Source: Flavobacteriaceae bacterium S0862 (GTDB lineage: Bacteria > Bacteroidota > Bacteroidia > Flavobacteriales > Flavobacteriaceae). From it: a stretch of DNA of 64,000 nucleotides. The notes under the pieces are model-generated. The model ran no database searches. It was not told where the DNA came from and was given only the letters and a program-made list of their open reading frames with translations. The stretch lies in the NCBI GenBank assembly GCA_023015825.1, contig JALKAW010000001.1:620001-684000 (forward strand). The letters are read 5' to 3'. The position numbers and the translations under genes were made by a program. Of this stretch, positions 51,594 through 61,391 are shown in pieces (the first letter of the stretch is position 1; the number at the start of each line of letters is the position of its first letter).

Positions 51594-54500
51594 CTATTTT
51601 ACTACCACTTTTTTGGTAATGATTTCTTTATTGGTCTCTATATTAATTATATAAGTACCAATTTGTAAATTATCTATTTTATACTCAGTATAACTATCAT
51701 TAGGAACACTGGTATTGGTATAAATAGTTTGTCCTAAGATGTTAAGCATTTTTACGCTCTTAATTTCCTCGGTATTCGGATTTATAATAATAATACTATT
51801 AATGCTATTCGAGTAGTGTATATTAAAATTAATAGGTGTATCGTCTTCGATAATAATTTCTTCTTTACTACTAAATACGATTTCAAACCTGTCTAGATGT
51901 TCTCCAACTGTTAAAAATACTTCATAATCACTTTCAACTAAATCGTGATAAATTTCTAAATCTTTATCGTGCAAGTAGATGATTCTATTTGAAGGAATAT
52001 TTATTAGCTCGTCAATTCTAATAATAGCATCTCCTTCTTGATCAATTTTTACACCTAGAGGCAATGCTTTATTATCATTAAAATCACCAACACCTTGGAT
52101 AACAAATTTATCACTGTCGAACGTCCAATACATATCTTCTACATTATCTTCAATTAGAGGAGCATCATAACCCATGTCTTGACTATCTGTTGCATTAGTA
52201 TCAGCAGTAACCAATAATTGTCGATGATAACCTTTAGGTGAATCAAAATAAAGTTTTATTTTTTCGCGCATATCATCATCAGTAGTACTAAAAGATGAAG
52301 TTGAATTTTTTTGTTTGCCTTTACCATTATTAGCTCTCATGAATATTGAAGGATCGGACGCTTCGGTTTTAAAAATACGTTGACTATTTTTAAATGTTAT
52401 TGTACCACCGTTTTCGGCAGTGACAAAGAACCCTTGTCCAACAGGGATATAACGTTCAGGAGCACCCTTAGTACTTGTTAAGCCTCCAGTATAATTTATA
52501 CGAGTATCATTGTTAATAGCAGCAGTGCTACCAGAAAGGTTGTAGGCACCATAACCACCTTGATATTCTCTTAGGATATGAGTAGAACTTGCAAAATGTT
52601 CCCAGAAATATAGAGTACCATCAATGATGTCTGTACCAGCTCTACCATCTGGGTGAGAGCTTGTACTAATATTGTCTTTAATAAACTCATCTGCATCAAT
52701 AGCCGAGGCATAAGGATTTCCAATTAAATAATCGTTACCAGCAGATAGTGTTAATGTTACATCACCATTATGTGGTTTACCATTAAACACATAGTTTTGT
52801 TCGGTAGAAATCGCGCCACCAGTATTAGTAGTGCCTTTCATGGTATAGCCTTCACCAGGTTGTAATGAACCTGTACTTCTCACATGTTGCCAAGAGGCAT
52901 AATCATCGCTTAATTGGTTACTATATTTCCACACCCAATAATCTGCAATACTAATAGGATCTCCAGTGCTTCCATTATATCCTGAGGTTAACCAGGTTAT
53001 ATTACTTGGTGATGCCGAATCAGTTCCATCATTTAAAATATCTGGAAGGGTATAGCTATTGTTAATACTAGATGTGTTGCTAATACCTACAGGGGCTGCC
53101 CAATAGTTGTAAGTAAAAAGATCTGCAGTACCTTGTTGGTCTCGCTCAAGAGTACCACTTGACGTAACATCAAGATCACTATCAATAGATTGTATAAGTT
53201 GTGATTCACCTTCTAAGTCTATAGTTCCATCTAATTCTAAATAATGTGTAACTATTAGTCCATTACCTGTTCCTAATGAGGTATCACCATTCACTTGTAT
53301 ATCACCACTTTTTACCATTAAACCTAACACAGAGCGTTCGCGCCCAAGATTAGCATACGTATCTATAGTTATATTATGGTTTGTTTCTACAATGTTCCAA
53401 TCTATAGGAGTTACTCCGTCTACAATAGACAAAGCATTTGGTAATGTCTGTACACTATTGTTTAACCAAGTAGCATCAGTATTCCAAGGACCATTAGCTT
53501 GTGATTGATATGGTAATGGAGCTGTTTGGAAATCAACAGTATTTAGATTTCTTAAGGCACCTTGGTGATTATTACCTGACAAATCATTTGTGTTGGTATA
53601 AGTATATACAGACATAGGATAATATCCTGCTAAGCTAGACCAAGGAACAGCACTTATTTCATTGTTAGTAATGGAAGTAGGAATAACATCTCCATACTCT
53701 AATGCTAAAGTTGCATCATTGGAAATTTCTTGATTCATGATGTACCTTAGTTGATTAGCTGTAAGGGCAGTATCCCATACTCTTACTTCATCAATATTTC
53801 CTGCAAAATAATCAGTTGTATTAGGGTCGTAACCATCAGCAGCAGCAATTAGAAATTTTCGCGATGTTGCTACTGGTGCCGCTAAAGATGATGCAGAAGT
53901 ATCTGCAACACCGTCAATAAATAAAGTTGCAGAACCACTATTATAGATTACTGCTACTTGATGCCATTCATTTTCTGGAATAGCCACGGAAGAAGTTAAA
54001 GTAACTGCACCTCCATTATAAGTAAATACAAGCCTTCCAGTTGCATTTATTCTTAAATCATATCCTTCGGTAAATGCATTATCTCTTTTTGAAACAATAG
54101 AGGCATTTGTAGTACCTGTGTCTCTTTTAATCCATGCAGAGATAGTAAATGCAGATACGTTTAAATCTAACTTATCTTCAACATCTACATAATCTACAAC
54201 GCCATCAAAATAAATTGAGCGTTCTACAATTACTTGAGGAGCATAACCAAAAGTGATATATTTTGTACTATTAAAATCATAATTTGTTTCCAAGTTTCCG
54301 CTTCCATCAGGAGTCATTACTCTGTAATCGGCAGTAGGATCAAATACAGGTGTATCTGAAATAAACATTAAATAACTACCAGGAGGAGAAATGTTTCTAA
54401 TAGCACTTTGTGGTATTCTAATAGATACAGAAGGAATATCACCACCGTTTTCAACCACTTTCCATATGCGTTGCATTCCAGTAAATGTTACGGGTGTACT

Positions 54501-56990
54501 TAATCCTCCAATTCCAGCACTCATGTCTACATTTATAACTGAAGCAGCAAGATCTAAATTGGCACCGTTATTCCCCCAAGTTAAAATCTCTTTGTCGTTA
54601 AAAGTAGTTGGGTTGCTAGAAATATTATTATTGTTGGTGTCGTAAATATCAGTTAACCCAATAGTTAGTATACCTTCAATAGGTCCTGTGCCATCAGTAG
54701 CATTATTTATACTGCTAGATTGTTTTTGTAACAAATCTGATTTATCATCACGTCCAATACCAGCTATATCATAATTATACCCAGCATTTGCAGATTGATC
54801 CCAAATAACTGTACCGTCACTATCTACATAATCTTGTGAGGTTCCGTTAACACCTAATGTAATACCATATTTTATTGCTAAATAGGACTGAATTTTGTTA
54901 CGTTCTTGTGTTAAGTCTGCATCATTTTTACGAGACGAGTAGGTAATGATTTCTGCGATACGAGCATCTGTTGTTGCTTCCCATCCTTCACTACGCCCAA
55001 TCCAATAACGAGAGTTATTTACATTGGCAAAATCTGGAACATCATTTTGAGTAGTTTCAATATCTGTTGCGTTATAAAATAGTTCTTGTTGAGTTGCTCC
55101 ACTATTATTTCTAACATTAATAATACTGGCATTACTGTAGGTGTTACCCGTACCTGTTTCGGCTACGCCATACCCTAAGCCACCACTAGTGGTACCATGG
55201 GCGTAAGAAATAATTTCTCCTGAAAAACGAACAGAATAAGCACCTAAACCTATACCTGTGGCATCAGTTTCGTTAGAAGCAATATCTTCGTCTCCACAAA
55301 GCACATCCATACTACCAAAGGTTGCATCTACTGTAACATTAGGGATTAATACTACGAAAAGATCTTGAGAATAATAACCTCCAGTACCTTGCAAAAACTC
55401 GGTTGTAGTATCATCAAAGGAAAAATCTGAATCTAAAGTAAAAGCTGAGGAATCATTGTTAAAATCTACAACTGGATTGAAGTTAATATTATAAGCAGGA
55501 TCATCACGATAAGTAGGCTCTACTCCAACTACTGGAGCTGTTGCATCATAACCGTTACTTGTTTGATCTTGCCAAGTAGTAACTGACTGTCCAGTTGTAT
55601 AACTTAAACCAGCGTTACCTTTTAACCATAATTGCAGGTCAGTATCTATGCCACCAGGAGCCACAATATCTGTTCCTGTTCCACGTATATTGAAAGTGTA
55701 TGGGTTTTCACTTCCCGTAGGGTCGTCATTTGCAATAGAAACTGTGGCGTTTTTAACTCCTATAGTTGTGGGGTCAAATGTAATTATAAAAGTAGTTGTA
55801 CCACTTGCTGCAATTGGAGTACTAGGTAACGTAGTTACAGTAAAATCGGCAGCATCAGCCCCACCAATTTGAACTAATGGTACTCCAGTTAAGCTTAAGC
55901 TTCCAACAGTACCTAAGTTATGAATTGTAAATGTATTAGGATTAGTGCCTCCAGTAATATTAACATTACCAAAATCGGTATCATTAGCAGTAGATGGAGT
56001 GTTGGTTAGTGTAGCATCGTGAGGCACACTATTGCCATTACCAGTAATATCAATTTCCTGGAGTGTAGTAGTACCAGTACCTCTAATGTTAAAAGTATAA
56101 GGGTTTTCGTCCGCATCATTATTAGCAATAGAAACCGTAGCATATCTATTACCTGTAGCACTTGGATTGAATGTAATGGTAAAGGTTGTATTTCCAGAAA
56201 CAGCGATAGGAGTGGTAGGATTTGCAGTGATAGTAAAATCACCAGGGTTAGCACCACCAATAGCCACAAGAGGACCTCCAGTTAAATTAAGAGCTGCTGT
56301 TCCAGTGTTTTGTATGGTAAATGTGTTAGGGTTAGTGCCAAGAGTAACATCTACATTACCAAAATCGGTATCGTTTGTAACCGTAGGTGTGTTAGTTAGT
56401 GGTGCATCGTGAGCAATATTATTTCCAGCTCCTTGTATGTTAATTTCGGGAGCTGAAGGTGTATACCCTTCTATTAGTACATTATCAATATATACCTCAT
56501 CAGCATTACTACTAGCATCACATCTAATTCTAAATCGAGAATTTGTTGAAAAAGTATATGAACCAGTATCTATACTGATGGTTGGAGTGTATGTCGTATT
56601 ATTGTTAAAGTTAGTACCACTAGTATAGGTTGCAATTGTAGTATAACTAGCTCCTCCATTACTTGAGTATTGTATCCAAAAATCTTCACCATTTTCCATA
56701 CTTACAGCTTCAAAATCAAAAGTAAAGTCTATAAAGGTATATGGTGTAATGTCAATATCGTTAGTAGTCATAGAAGAAGCAACACCTGAATCGTCCCTTA
56801 ATTGAATTGCATAGTTGTTATTAGGTACATAAGGTGTACCTCTTCTGCAATCATAACCACCATCATTCCATATTCCCCATCCAGTTTCGAAATCTTCAAA
56901 ATCTATAGTTACTTGAGAAAATCCAATTGTTGAGACTAATAAACCTAATATAAGTATACCAGTTCTTATTAAAAAAATATTTTTTTTCAT
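51594..56990 (-). CDS. giant cell-surface protein with anchor-D repeats, LamG-like domain and T9SS sorting domain
   Basis: 1798 residues. Signal peptide 1-26. Residues 27-175 form a jelly-roll-like lectin module. Two near-identical beta repeats of 130 residues at 182-311 and 312-439 (DTDFGN, NPNTFTI, IANND, NPYTFNIRGTG) are choice-of-anchor D type. A region like DUF8202 (ANAGLSYTTGQSVTTWQDQ, about 450-780) follows, then a LamG/concanavalin fold (about 924-1110). The rest is repeat-poor, with PHNGDVTLTLSAGNDYLIGNPY, and ends in a sorting domain (about 1725-1798, ILGQTIYTNTSV, IGTYIINIETN). It is an adhesin-like surface protein; its ligand is unknown. Confidence 0.88.
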   Translation of the reverse strand: MKKNIFLIRTGILILGLLVSTIGFSQVTIDFEDFETGWGIWNDGGYDCRRGTPYVPNNNYAIQLRDDSGVASSMTTNDIDITPYTFIDFTFDFEAVSMENGEDFWIQYSSNGGASYTTIATYTSGTNFNNNTTYTPTISIDTGSYTFSTNSRFRIRCDASSNADEVYIDNVLIEGYTPSAPEINIQGAGNNIAHDAPLTNTPTVTNDTDFGNVDVTLGTNPNTFTIQNTGTAALNLTGGPLVAIGGANPGDFTITANPTTPIAVSGNTTFTITFNPSATGNRYATVSIANNDADENPYTFNIRGTGTTTLQEIDITGNGNSVPHDATLTNTPSTANDTDFGNVNITGGTNPNTFTIHNLGTVGSLSLTGVPLVQIGGADAADFTVTTLPSTPIAASGTTTFIITFDPTTIGVKNATVSIANDDPTGSENPYTFNIRGTGTDIVAPGGIDTDLQLWLKGNAGLSYTTGQSVTTWQDQTSNGYDATAPVVGVEPTYRDDPAYNINFNPVVDFNNDSSAFTLDSDFSFDDTTTEFLQGTGGYYSQDLFVVLIPNVTVDATFGSMDVLCGDEDIASNETDATGIGLGAYSVRFSGEIISYAHGTTSGGLGYGVAETGTGNTYSNASIINVRNNSGATQQELFYNATDIETTQNDVPDFANVNNSRYWIGRSEGWEATTDARIAEIITYSSRKNDADLTQERNKIQSYLAIKYGITLGVNGTSQDYVDSDGTVIWDQSANAGYNYDIAGIGRDDKSDLLQKQSSSINNATDGTGPIEGILTIGLTDIYDTNNNNISSNPTTFNDKEILTWGNNGANLDLAASVINVDMSAGIGGLSTPVTFTGMQRIWKVVENGGDIPSVSIRIPQSAIRNISPPGSYLMFISDTPVFDPTADYRVMTPDGSGNLETNYDFNSTKYITFGYAPQVIVERSIYFDGVVDYVDVEDKLDLNVSAFTISAWIKRDTGTTNASIVSKRDNAFTEGYDLRINATGRLVFTYNGGAVTLTSSVAIPENEWHQVAVIYNSGSATLFIDGVADTSASSLAAPVATSRKFLIAAADGYDPNTTDYFAGNIDEVRVWDTALTANQLRYIMNQEISNDATLALEYGDVIPTSITNNEISAVPWSSLAGYYPMSVYTYTNTNDLSGNNHQGALRNLNTVDFQTAPLPYQSQANGPWNTDATWLNNSVQTLPNALSIVDGVTPIDWNIVETNHNITIDTYANLGRERSVLGLMVKSGDIQVNGDTSLGTGNGLIVTHYLELDGTIDLEGESQLIQSIDSDLDVTSSGTLERDQQGTADLFTYNYWAAPVGISNTSSINNSYTLPDILNDGTDSASPSNITWLTSGYNGSTGDPISIADYWVWKYSNQLSDDYASWQHVRSTGSLQPGEGYTMKGTTNTGGAISTEQNYVFNGKPHNGDVTLTLSAGNDYLIGNPYASAIDADEFIKDNISTSSHPDGRAGTDIIDGTLYFWEHFASSTHILREYQGGYGAYNLSGSTAAINNDTRINYTGGLTSTKGAPERYIPVGQGFFVTAENGGTITFKNSQRIFKTEASDPSIFMRANNGKGKQKNSTSSFSTTDDDMREKIKLYFDSPKGYHRQLLVTADTNATDSQDMGYDAPLIEDNVEDMYWTFDSDKFVIQGVGDFNDNKALPLGVKIDQEGDAIIRIDELINIPSNRIIYLHDKDLEIYHDLVESDYEVFLTVGEHLDRFEIVFSSKEEIIIEDDTPINFNIHYSNSINSIIIINPNTEEIKSVKMLNILGQTIYTNTSVPNDSYTEYKIDNLQIGTYIINIETNKEIITKKVVVK
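55674..56447 (-). repeat. two tandem 390-bp coding repeats in the giant surface protein
   Basis: Residues 182-311 and 312-439 align throughout, with the shared blocks HDAPLTNTP/HDATLTNTP, NDTDFGNV, GTNPNTFTI, ATVSIAN and ENPYTFNIRGTG. The period is 390 bases. Divergence at many positions shows the duplication is not recent. Confidence 0.75.
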
Positions 56991-57058
56991 GAGAGGTTAA
57001 ATTTCTTTTGGGACTAATTAAAATTTTAGGTAAATATAAGTTTGGTTTCTATGAAATG

Positions 57059-57066
57059 CAAATATA
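57059..57066 (-). promoter_or_regulatory. -7 promoter element of the giant surface gene
   Basis: The minus strand reads TATATTTG, about 70 bases before the ATG at 56990. The remaining 300 bases of this gap are AT-rich, with a stem-forming TATACAAG/CTTTTGTATA pair near 57149-57178 and the terminator at 57267. Confidence 0.55.
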
Positions 57067-57266
57067 ATCGATAAACGGTATATAATTAATTTAAATATTT
57101 GATATTCATTGAGTTAAAATTATATTACTTTTTAAGTTTTATACAAGTTTATGTATGATTAACTCTTCTTTTGTATAAGAAAAGATAGATTATGTACGAA
57201 TATACCTGCTTAATTCTTCGATTTAAAAAAGCTGATGGTGAAGTGATTTAGATAAAATGAAGAAAT

Positions 57267-57298
57267 AAAAAAGACGACTTAATTAAGTCGTCTTTTTT
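57267..57298 (-). terminator. terminator of the M14 peptidase gene
   Basis: A perfect 14-bp inverted repeat AAAAAAGACGACTT/AAGTCGTCTTTTTT with an AATT loop, 20 bases beyond the stop codon on the minus strand. Confidence 0.85.
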
Positions 57299-57317
57299 AT
57301 TAAAAATATCTGGAAGT

Positions 57318-59756
57318 TTAGTTTTTTATTAGTTTTTTAATAACATTGTTTCCTGAATTAGTATCTGTAATCTTAAGGAAATATGGCCCTTGTGATAGTT
57401 TGTTTAATGAGCTAATTCTAAGTTTTCCGTTATTATTTGTTGATGTTGTATTAATTACTCTACTTCTAATATCGTATAGAATAAGTTCTACATTATCGTT
57501 ATTAACACTTGGAGGTAACTCTATATCTATTGAGTTTTTAAATGGGTTTGGATAAACATTTGTTAAGTTGAGTATATTATTATCATCAACACCTAAAGGA
57601 GTATTAACTGTTACAACCACTTCATTTCTAGGACTTACAACATTTTCAATTTCCCAATCGTAAAAGAAATAATAAAACCCAGTACCTGCATTACTATTTT
57701 TTATAGAAATAACACCATTAGTATATGGATAGCTTACTGCTGAATTATTTCTATGTAATTTAAAACCTGTTGACATGTTGACGCTTACTAATCTTAAATC
57801 TGTTCCAACAGGTATTAAAAAATCTAAATCGATTTGTTGTATTCCTGAATTTTCAACAAGAATAATTTCTGCGTCTAATACCTTACCAGTGTTATCTTGT
57901 AATTGCACTTCAATTTCGCCAGCTTGTTGAGCGTTAATGGTAACTTTATTTAATCTTACAATTTCTGTTGCATCAAAAACTAGATAGCGCTCAGTACTAC
58001 CACCAGCAAAGAAGCCTCCATTTGTAGTATTATCCGTTGAGCCAACATTTCCTTTTGTAATTTCATCTTCAGCAAAATATGATCTAGTTTCTGTTAAGAT
58101 AGGAGTAGTGTAATTTACTCCTACATATACAGGTGTAATATCATCCATGTTTTCATACCAATTAATTGTACCTGACCCAGTAGCTGAAATAGATGCAGTT
58201 TCTCCACTATTAATAGTTACATCACTAGCCGTTGGTGGCGCTGTTAATGCTATTAGAGTTACATTTTGTATTGTAGTAGCATTGTCTACTACTGTTGTAG
58301 AAATTGTTTGAGATATATATCCGGGTGCTGAATAAGTAACATTATATGTACCTCCTTTTACTAATTTTTGGTATTCACCAAGACCAGATTCTGACATTCT
58401 AAATGTATTCAATTTATCATGTCCTATAATTTCTATTTTGGCTACAACTGGATTTCCAGACTCATCAGTTATAAACCCTTGTATTCCGTAGTTGGCTTGT
58501 TTGATAAAGTCTAAAAAAGCTTGCTTATTATATGTCCAGTGAGCAGGTAAATTTGGACCACTTACCCATTTAGTATCTGATAATTCAAGGGTAACTTCTT
58601 TATCTCCATGATAAAAATTCATAAAATCTTGTCTTCCACCATAAACCCTGTACCATTCGGCACCATGAGTTACTCCTGGACTCACAATATAATCTGAATC
58701 ATCGTCAGCTGTCATATATCCAGAAGGACTATTATTTTGTGCGTTGGTAGCATACTCTACAGAGATATATTCAAAGTAATCAGTATCTGGATGTGTGTAT
58801 TCGCTTACATAAGCATTATCATAAGGATAATTAACTAATTCAGTTCCTCCATGTAAATTTGCAGATAGCACAAAGTTTTTGCTTTTGGCATAATTAATAA
58901 ATGCTATAGTTTCGTCTTCATAAGTACCATCATAGTGTAAGCCAGCTACATTATCAGGGTAATTTCTGTTTAAATCTTGACCACTATCATTAGCTCTTAT
59001 TGGGCTACTAATTACATCAGTATTACCTGATCTATATGATCCGTCTGGATTAGCATTAGGATTTATATAAATTTCAGTTGAGTTAACTATGTTGGTAACT
59101 TCAGTATCTGTGCCATAGTTTGTTAGCAAATAGTCAATTAACCTAATCATTAACGGAAAACCTACTAATTCATTCCCATGCATTGTAGAAGTATAGAAAA
59201 ATTCAGGTTCCCCTTCATTAAGGGATACATTATCTGTAATTTTTAATACTAATAGCTCTCTGCCGCTTTGTGTTGTTCCAATGCTTTCTAGAGAACATAA
59301 AGTTGGATAGTTTGTTGCATAGTAATTCATTTTTGCAACATATTCAGAATATTTTGGGTATGAATCCCATGTTGTATCCCAACCAGCTCTTCGTCTTGAG
59401 TTGTCAGTTTGTATTAATAGATCTTTTTCAGATGATTTGCTCACATGAGGATTAAATGGCAGTTCATTATCATTTTTTGATACGTTGTAAGTTAACCCAT
59501 ATTCTAAAAACTTTGAAAATGTTTTTTCGTTAGCATAAGCTTCAACTATTAATTCATCTCTTTTAATAGGTTTATGTCCAAAAGATAAAAATGAAGAAAG
59601 TTCTTCTAATTGTTCAATTGAGTTAGCTTTAAATGTAAAACATACTTCTCCTTTAGTTTCTAGATAGGCTTCTGCTTTTTGTTTTGCTGTATTTTGCGCA
59701 TAAATATTACTGCAAAAAAGAATTAATAAAATAGGAATAAGAGTATTTTTTTTCAT
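57318..59756 (-). CDS. secreted M14 zinc carboxypeptidase with T9SS sorting domain
   Basis: 812 residues. Signal peptide 1-20. A propeptide-like region (about 21-125) precedes the M14 fold. His193 and Glu196 in MHGNELVG are the first two zinc ligands and His302 in NLHGG is the third; Glu391 in VTLELSD is the catalytic base. DLNRNYPD has the substrate-binding Arg. A CarboxypepD_reg-like domain (about 425-500; YGIQGFITDESGNPVVAKIEI) follows, then a Pro-rich beta part, and finally the T9SS sorting domain (about 735-812; VYPNPFKNSIDIEL, LILYDIRSRVI). It probably trims C-terminal residues from external proteins. Confidence 0.93.
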   Translation of the reverse strand: MKKNTLIPILLILFCSNIYAQNTAKQKAEAYLETKGEVCFTFKANSIEQLEELSSFLSFGHKPIKRDELIVEAYANEKTFSKFLEYGLTYNVSKNDNELPFNPHVSKSSEKDLLIQTDNSRRRAGWDTTWDSYPKYSEYVAKMNYYATNYPTLCSLESIGTTQSGRELLVLKITDNVSLNEGEPEFFYTSTMHGNELVGFPLMIRLIDYLLTNYGTDTEVTNIVNSTEIYINPNANPDGSYRSGNTDVISSPIRANDSGQDLNRNYPDNVAGLHYDGTYEDETIAFINYAKSKNFVLSANLHGGTELVNYPYDNAYVSEYTHPDTDYFEYISVEYATNAQNNSPSGYMTADDDSDYIVSPGVTHGAEWYRVYGGRQDFMNFYHGDKEVTLELSDTKWVSGPNLPAHWTYNKQAFLDFIKQANYGIQGFITDESGNPVVAKIEIIGHDKLNTFRMSESGLGEYQKLVKGGTYNVTYSAPGYISQTISTTVVDNATTIQNVTLIALTAPPTASDVTINSGETASISATGSGTINWYENMDDITPVYVGVNYTTPILTETRSYFAEDEITKGNVGSTDNTTNGGFFAGGSTERYLVFDATEIVRLNKVTINAQQAGEIEVQLQDNTGKVLDAEIILVENSGIQQIDLDFLIPVGTDLRLVSVNMSTGFKLHRNNSAVSYPYTNGVISIKNSNAGTGFYYFFYDWEIENVVSPRNEVVVTVNTPLGVDDNNILNLTNVYPNPFKNSIDIELPPSVNNDNVELILYDIRSRVINTTSTNNNGKLRISSLNKLSQGPYFLKITDTNSGNNVIKKLIKN

Positions 59757-59938
59757 TAGACTTAGGGTTGAAATTTTTAGAAATTTTTTGCTAATATATA
59801 ATTATTATCCATAAAACGCATAAAAATCCGATTAAATGCAATACTATCTTATATAAAAATAATTAAAACACTAAAAACGAGTTTTTTACTTATAATGGAT
59901 GTAAGAATAATATTTAGTGCGTTTTTGATATGTGAAGT

Positions 59939-60657
59939 GATACAGGAATGAGTCATATGGGAATTCCTTATCATAAAGCTCTTCCTTGGATTGAAGATAT
60001 TGCTCCAACTAAAAATATTAATATTCTTGGCGTATTTATGCGATTTACCGAGGATGCTGAATATGATAAAATTCAATTATAAAGGCTAAAAAACTTAAGC
60101 GATGAAGCTTCAAAAAAAGGAATTCATATAGGTAAGCTGCATACAGCGTCTTCTAATACTATTTTTCATTTTCCAGACTCGACTTTTGATATGGTAAGAC
60201 CAGAAATTAGTTTATATGGCGCTTATCCTAAATATTTTGAGAAAGAAAAACGATTTCAAAATTGAAAGTTGCTTATAGATTTTAGGAGAGAATTGTTATG
60301 GATAAGTAAATAAGTGCTAAATATAGTGTGAGTTACGGGCGTAATTATATTGCAAAAAAGCTAGTATGAGTAGTTGCAATTCCAATTAGACATGCCGATG
60401 GTTATATAAGTGATGCTGTTAAGGGTGAAAAAAAATTGTTGAATGGTAAGGTGTATTTAGTTATTGGAGCTGTGAGTGCTAGTCATACTATAATTGGACT
60501 TGGAACTAATAAAGAGTTTGAAGTAGGAGATGTGTCAATTTTAAAAGGACCAGATCACACTGAGATTCATATTAATCAAATTTCAGATGTAACAAGTACT
60601 TCAGTGTATGATATTTTAATGCATTTAAGTTCGCGATTACCAAAAAATATTGTTTAG
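59939..60657 (+). pseudogene. decayed alanine racemase (5'-truncated, with stops and a frameshift)
   Basis: The remnant starts at DTGMSHMGIPYHKALPWIED, the alanine racemase substrate-binding region, continues HTASSNTIFHFPDSTFDMVRPEISLYG, and has stops at 60080-60082 and 60263-60265. It then changes frame and continues VSYGRNYIAKK and RHADGYISDAVKG after another stop (60367-60369). The C-terminal domain is open from 60436, ending LMHLSSRLPKNIV. The N-terminal half with the PLP lysine is missing. The order and spacing of motifs match Alr (VSYGRTY, GYADGY, SxRVPRxY). It cannot encode an active enzyme. Confidence 0.85.
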
Positions 60658-60707
60658 ATAATTCTTATATGCTTTTTGATTTGAAAGTTAACTTTGAAGC
60701 GTTAAAT

Positions 60708-60737
60708 AAAAAAACCTGATACTTAGTATCAGGTTTT
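60708..60737 (-). terminator. terminator of the tRNA-Met gene
   Basis: A perfect 12-bp stem AAAACCTGATAC/GTATCAGGTTTT with a TTA loop; the A-run at 60704-60710 becomes a T-run on the minus strand, so it ends the tRNA transcript. Confidence 0.85.
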
Positions 60738-60745
60738 ATCTTTAG

Positions 60746-60819
60746 TAGCGAGACCGAGATTTGAACTCGGGACCTCTGGGTTATGAATCCAACGCTCTAA
60801 CCAACTGAGCTATCTCGCC
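60746..60819 (-). tRNA. tRNA-Met (CAT)
   Basis: The 74-nt cloverleaf on the minus strand begins GGCGAGATAGCTCAGTTGG. The anticodon loop is TTCATAA with anticodon CAT, the T arm is CCGAGTTCAAATCTCGG, and the acceptor stem closes GGCGAGA with TCTCGCT, discriminator A. The anticodon stem lacks the three G-C pairs of initiator tRNA, so it is an elongator tRNA-Met (or possibly tRNA-Ile2 if the C is lysidinylated). The CCA end is not encoded. Confidence 0.95.
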
Positions 60820-60834
60820 ATATCATTGCGGCTG

Positions 60835-60864
60835 CAAATATAAAAACAAAATGATTGAGAGCAA
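60835..60864 (-). promoter_or_regulatory. promoter of the tRNA-Met gene
   Basis: On the minus strand TTG (60862-60864), a 19-base spacer and TATATTTG (60835-60842) lie 16 bases before the tRNA. Confidence 0.7.
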
Positions 60865-60953
60865 ATATTAACCTAACAAAAATATTTTTAATTTTTAGTT
60901 TTAAAACTAAATAATTAATGTATATATTAACCATCTAAATTTTTTTAGAATTT

Positions 60954-61340
60954 ATGGATGATAAAATAAAAATTGACTTAGAGTTTCCAATACATGCATC
61001 ACCTCAATTACTATATCAATATATTTCAACACCATCAGGATTGTCCGAGTGGTTTGCAGATAATGTAAATTCAAGAGGTGAGCTATTTACATTTATATGG
61101 GATGATAGTGAGGAACAAGCTAAGCTTTTAAGTAAAAAAAACGGAGAACGTGTAAAGTTTAAATGGCAGAACGGTGAAGATGATGTAGCTTATTTTGAAA
61201 TTAGAATTCAAGTTGACGATATAACTAAAGATGTGTCGTTGATGGTTACAGATTTTGCTGATGAAGATGAAGTAGATGAAGTGAAAATGCTTTGGGAAAA
61301 TCAAATTTCCGATTTAAAGCAAGTATTGGGTTCAGCATAA
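60954..61340 (+). CDS. START-like/AHSA1-type domain protein
   Basis: 128 residues. Fold markers are EFPIHASPQLLYQYISTPSG, LSEWFADNV, FIWDDSEEQAKLL, VKFKWQN and the C-terminal helix DEVKMLWENQISDLKQVLG. This resembles the START-like group of small proteins that is typical of Bacteroidota. It is followed by a terminator hairpin and an aminotransferase gene with its own promoter. Ligand unknown. Confidence 0.8.
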   Translation: MDDKIKIDLEFPIHASPQLLYQYISTPSGLSEWFADNVNSRGELFTFIWDDSEEQAKLLSKKNGERVKFKWQNGEDDVAYFEIRIQVDDITKDVSLMVTDFADEDEVDEVKMLWENQISDLKQVLGSA

Positions 61341-61359
61341 CTATTCTCATTAAATAAAT

Positions 61360-61367
61360 TATATTTG
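61360..61367 (+). promoter_or_regulatory. -7 promoter element of the aminotransferase gene
   Basis: TATATTTG, an exact TAnnTTTG match. Its last base is also the first base of the terminator hairpin of the gene before, so terminator and promoter are merged. Confidence 0.55.
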
Positions 61368-61391
61368 TCCCGATTTATTCGGGACTTTTTT
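61367..61391 (+). terminator. hairpin terminator overlapping the next promoter
   Basis: Stem GTCCCGA/TCGGGAC with a TTTAT loop, followed by TTTTTT, directly before ATG 61392. Confidence 0.7.

Noticed and set aside
55632-56628. Several open frames on the opposite strand of the giant surface gene.
   Set aside because: They arise from the repeated, Thr/Asn-rich coding sequence and have no start context or conserved motif.
59757-59938. A minus-strand frame and AT-rich stretch upstream of the peptidase gene.
   Set aside because: The frame crosses the decayed alanine racemase and has no protein-like composition; I see no feature in this stretch beyond probable promoter sequence.
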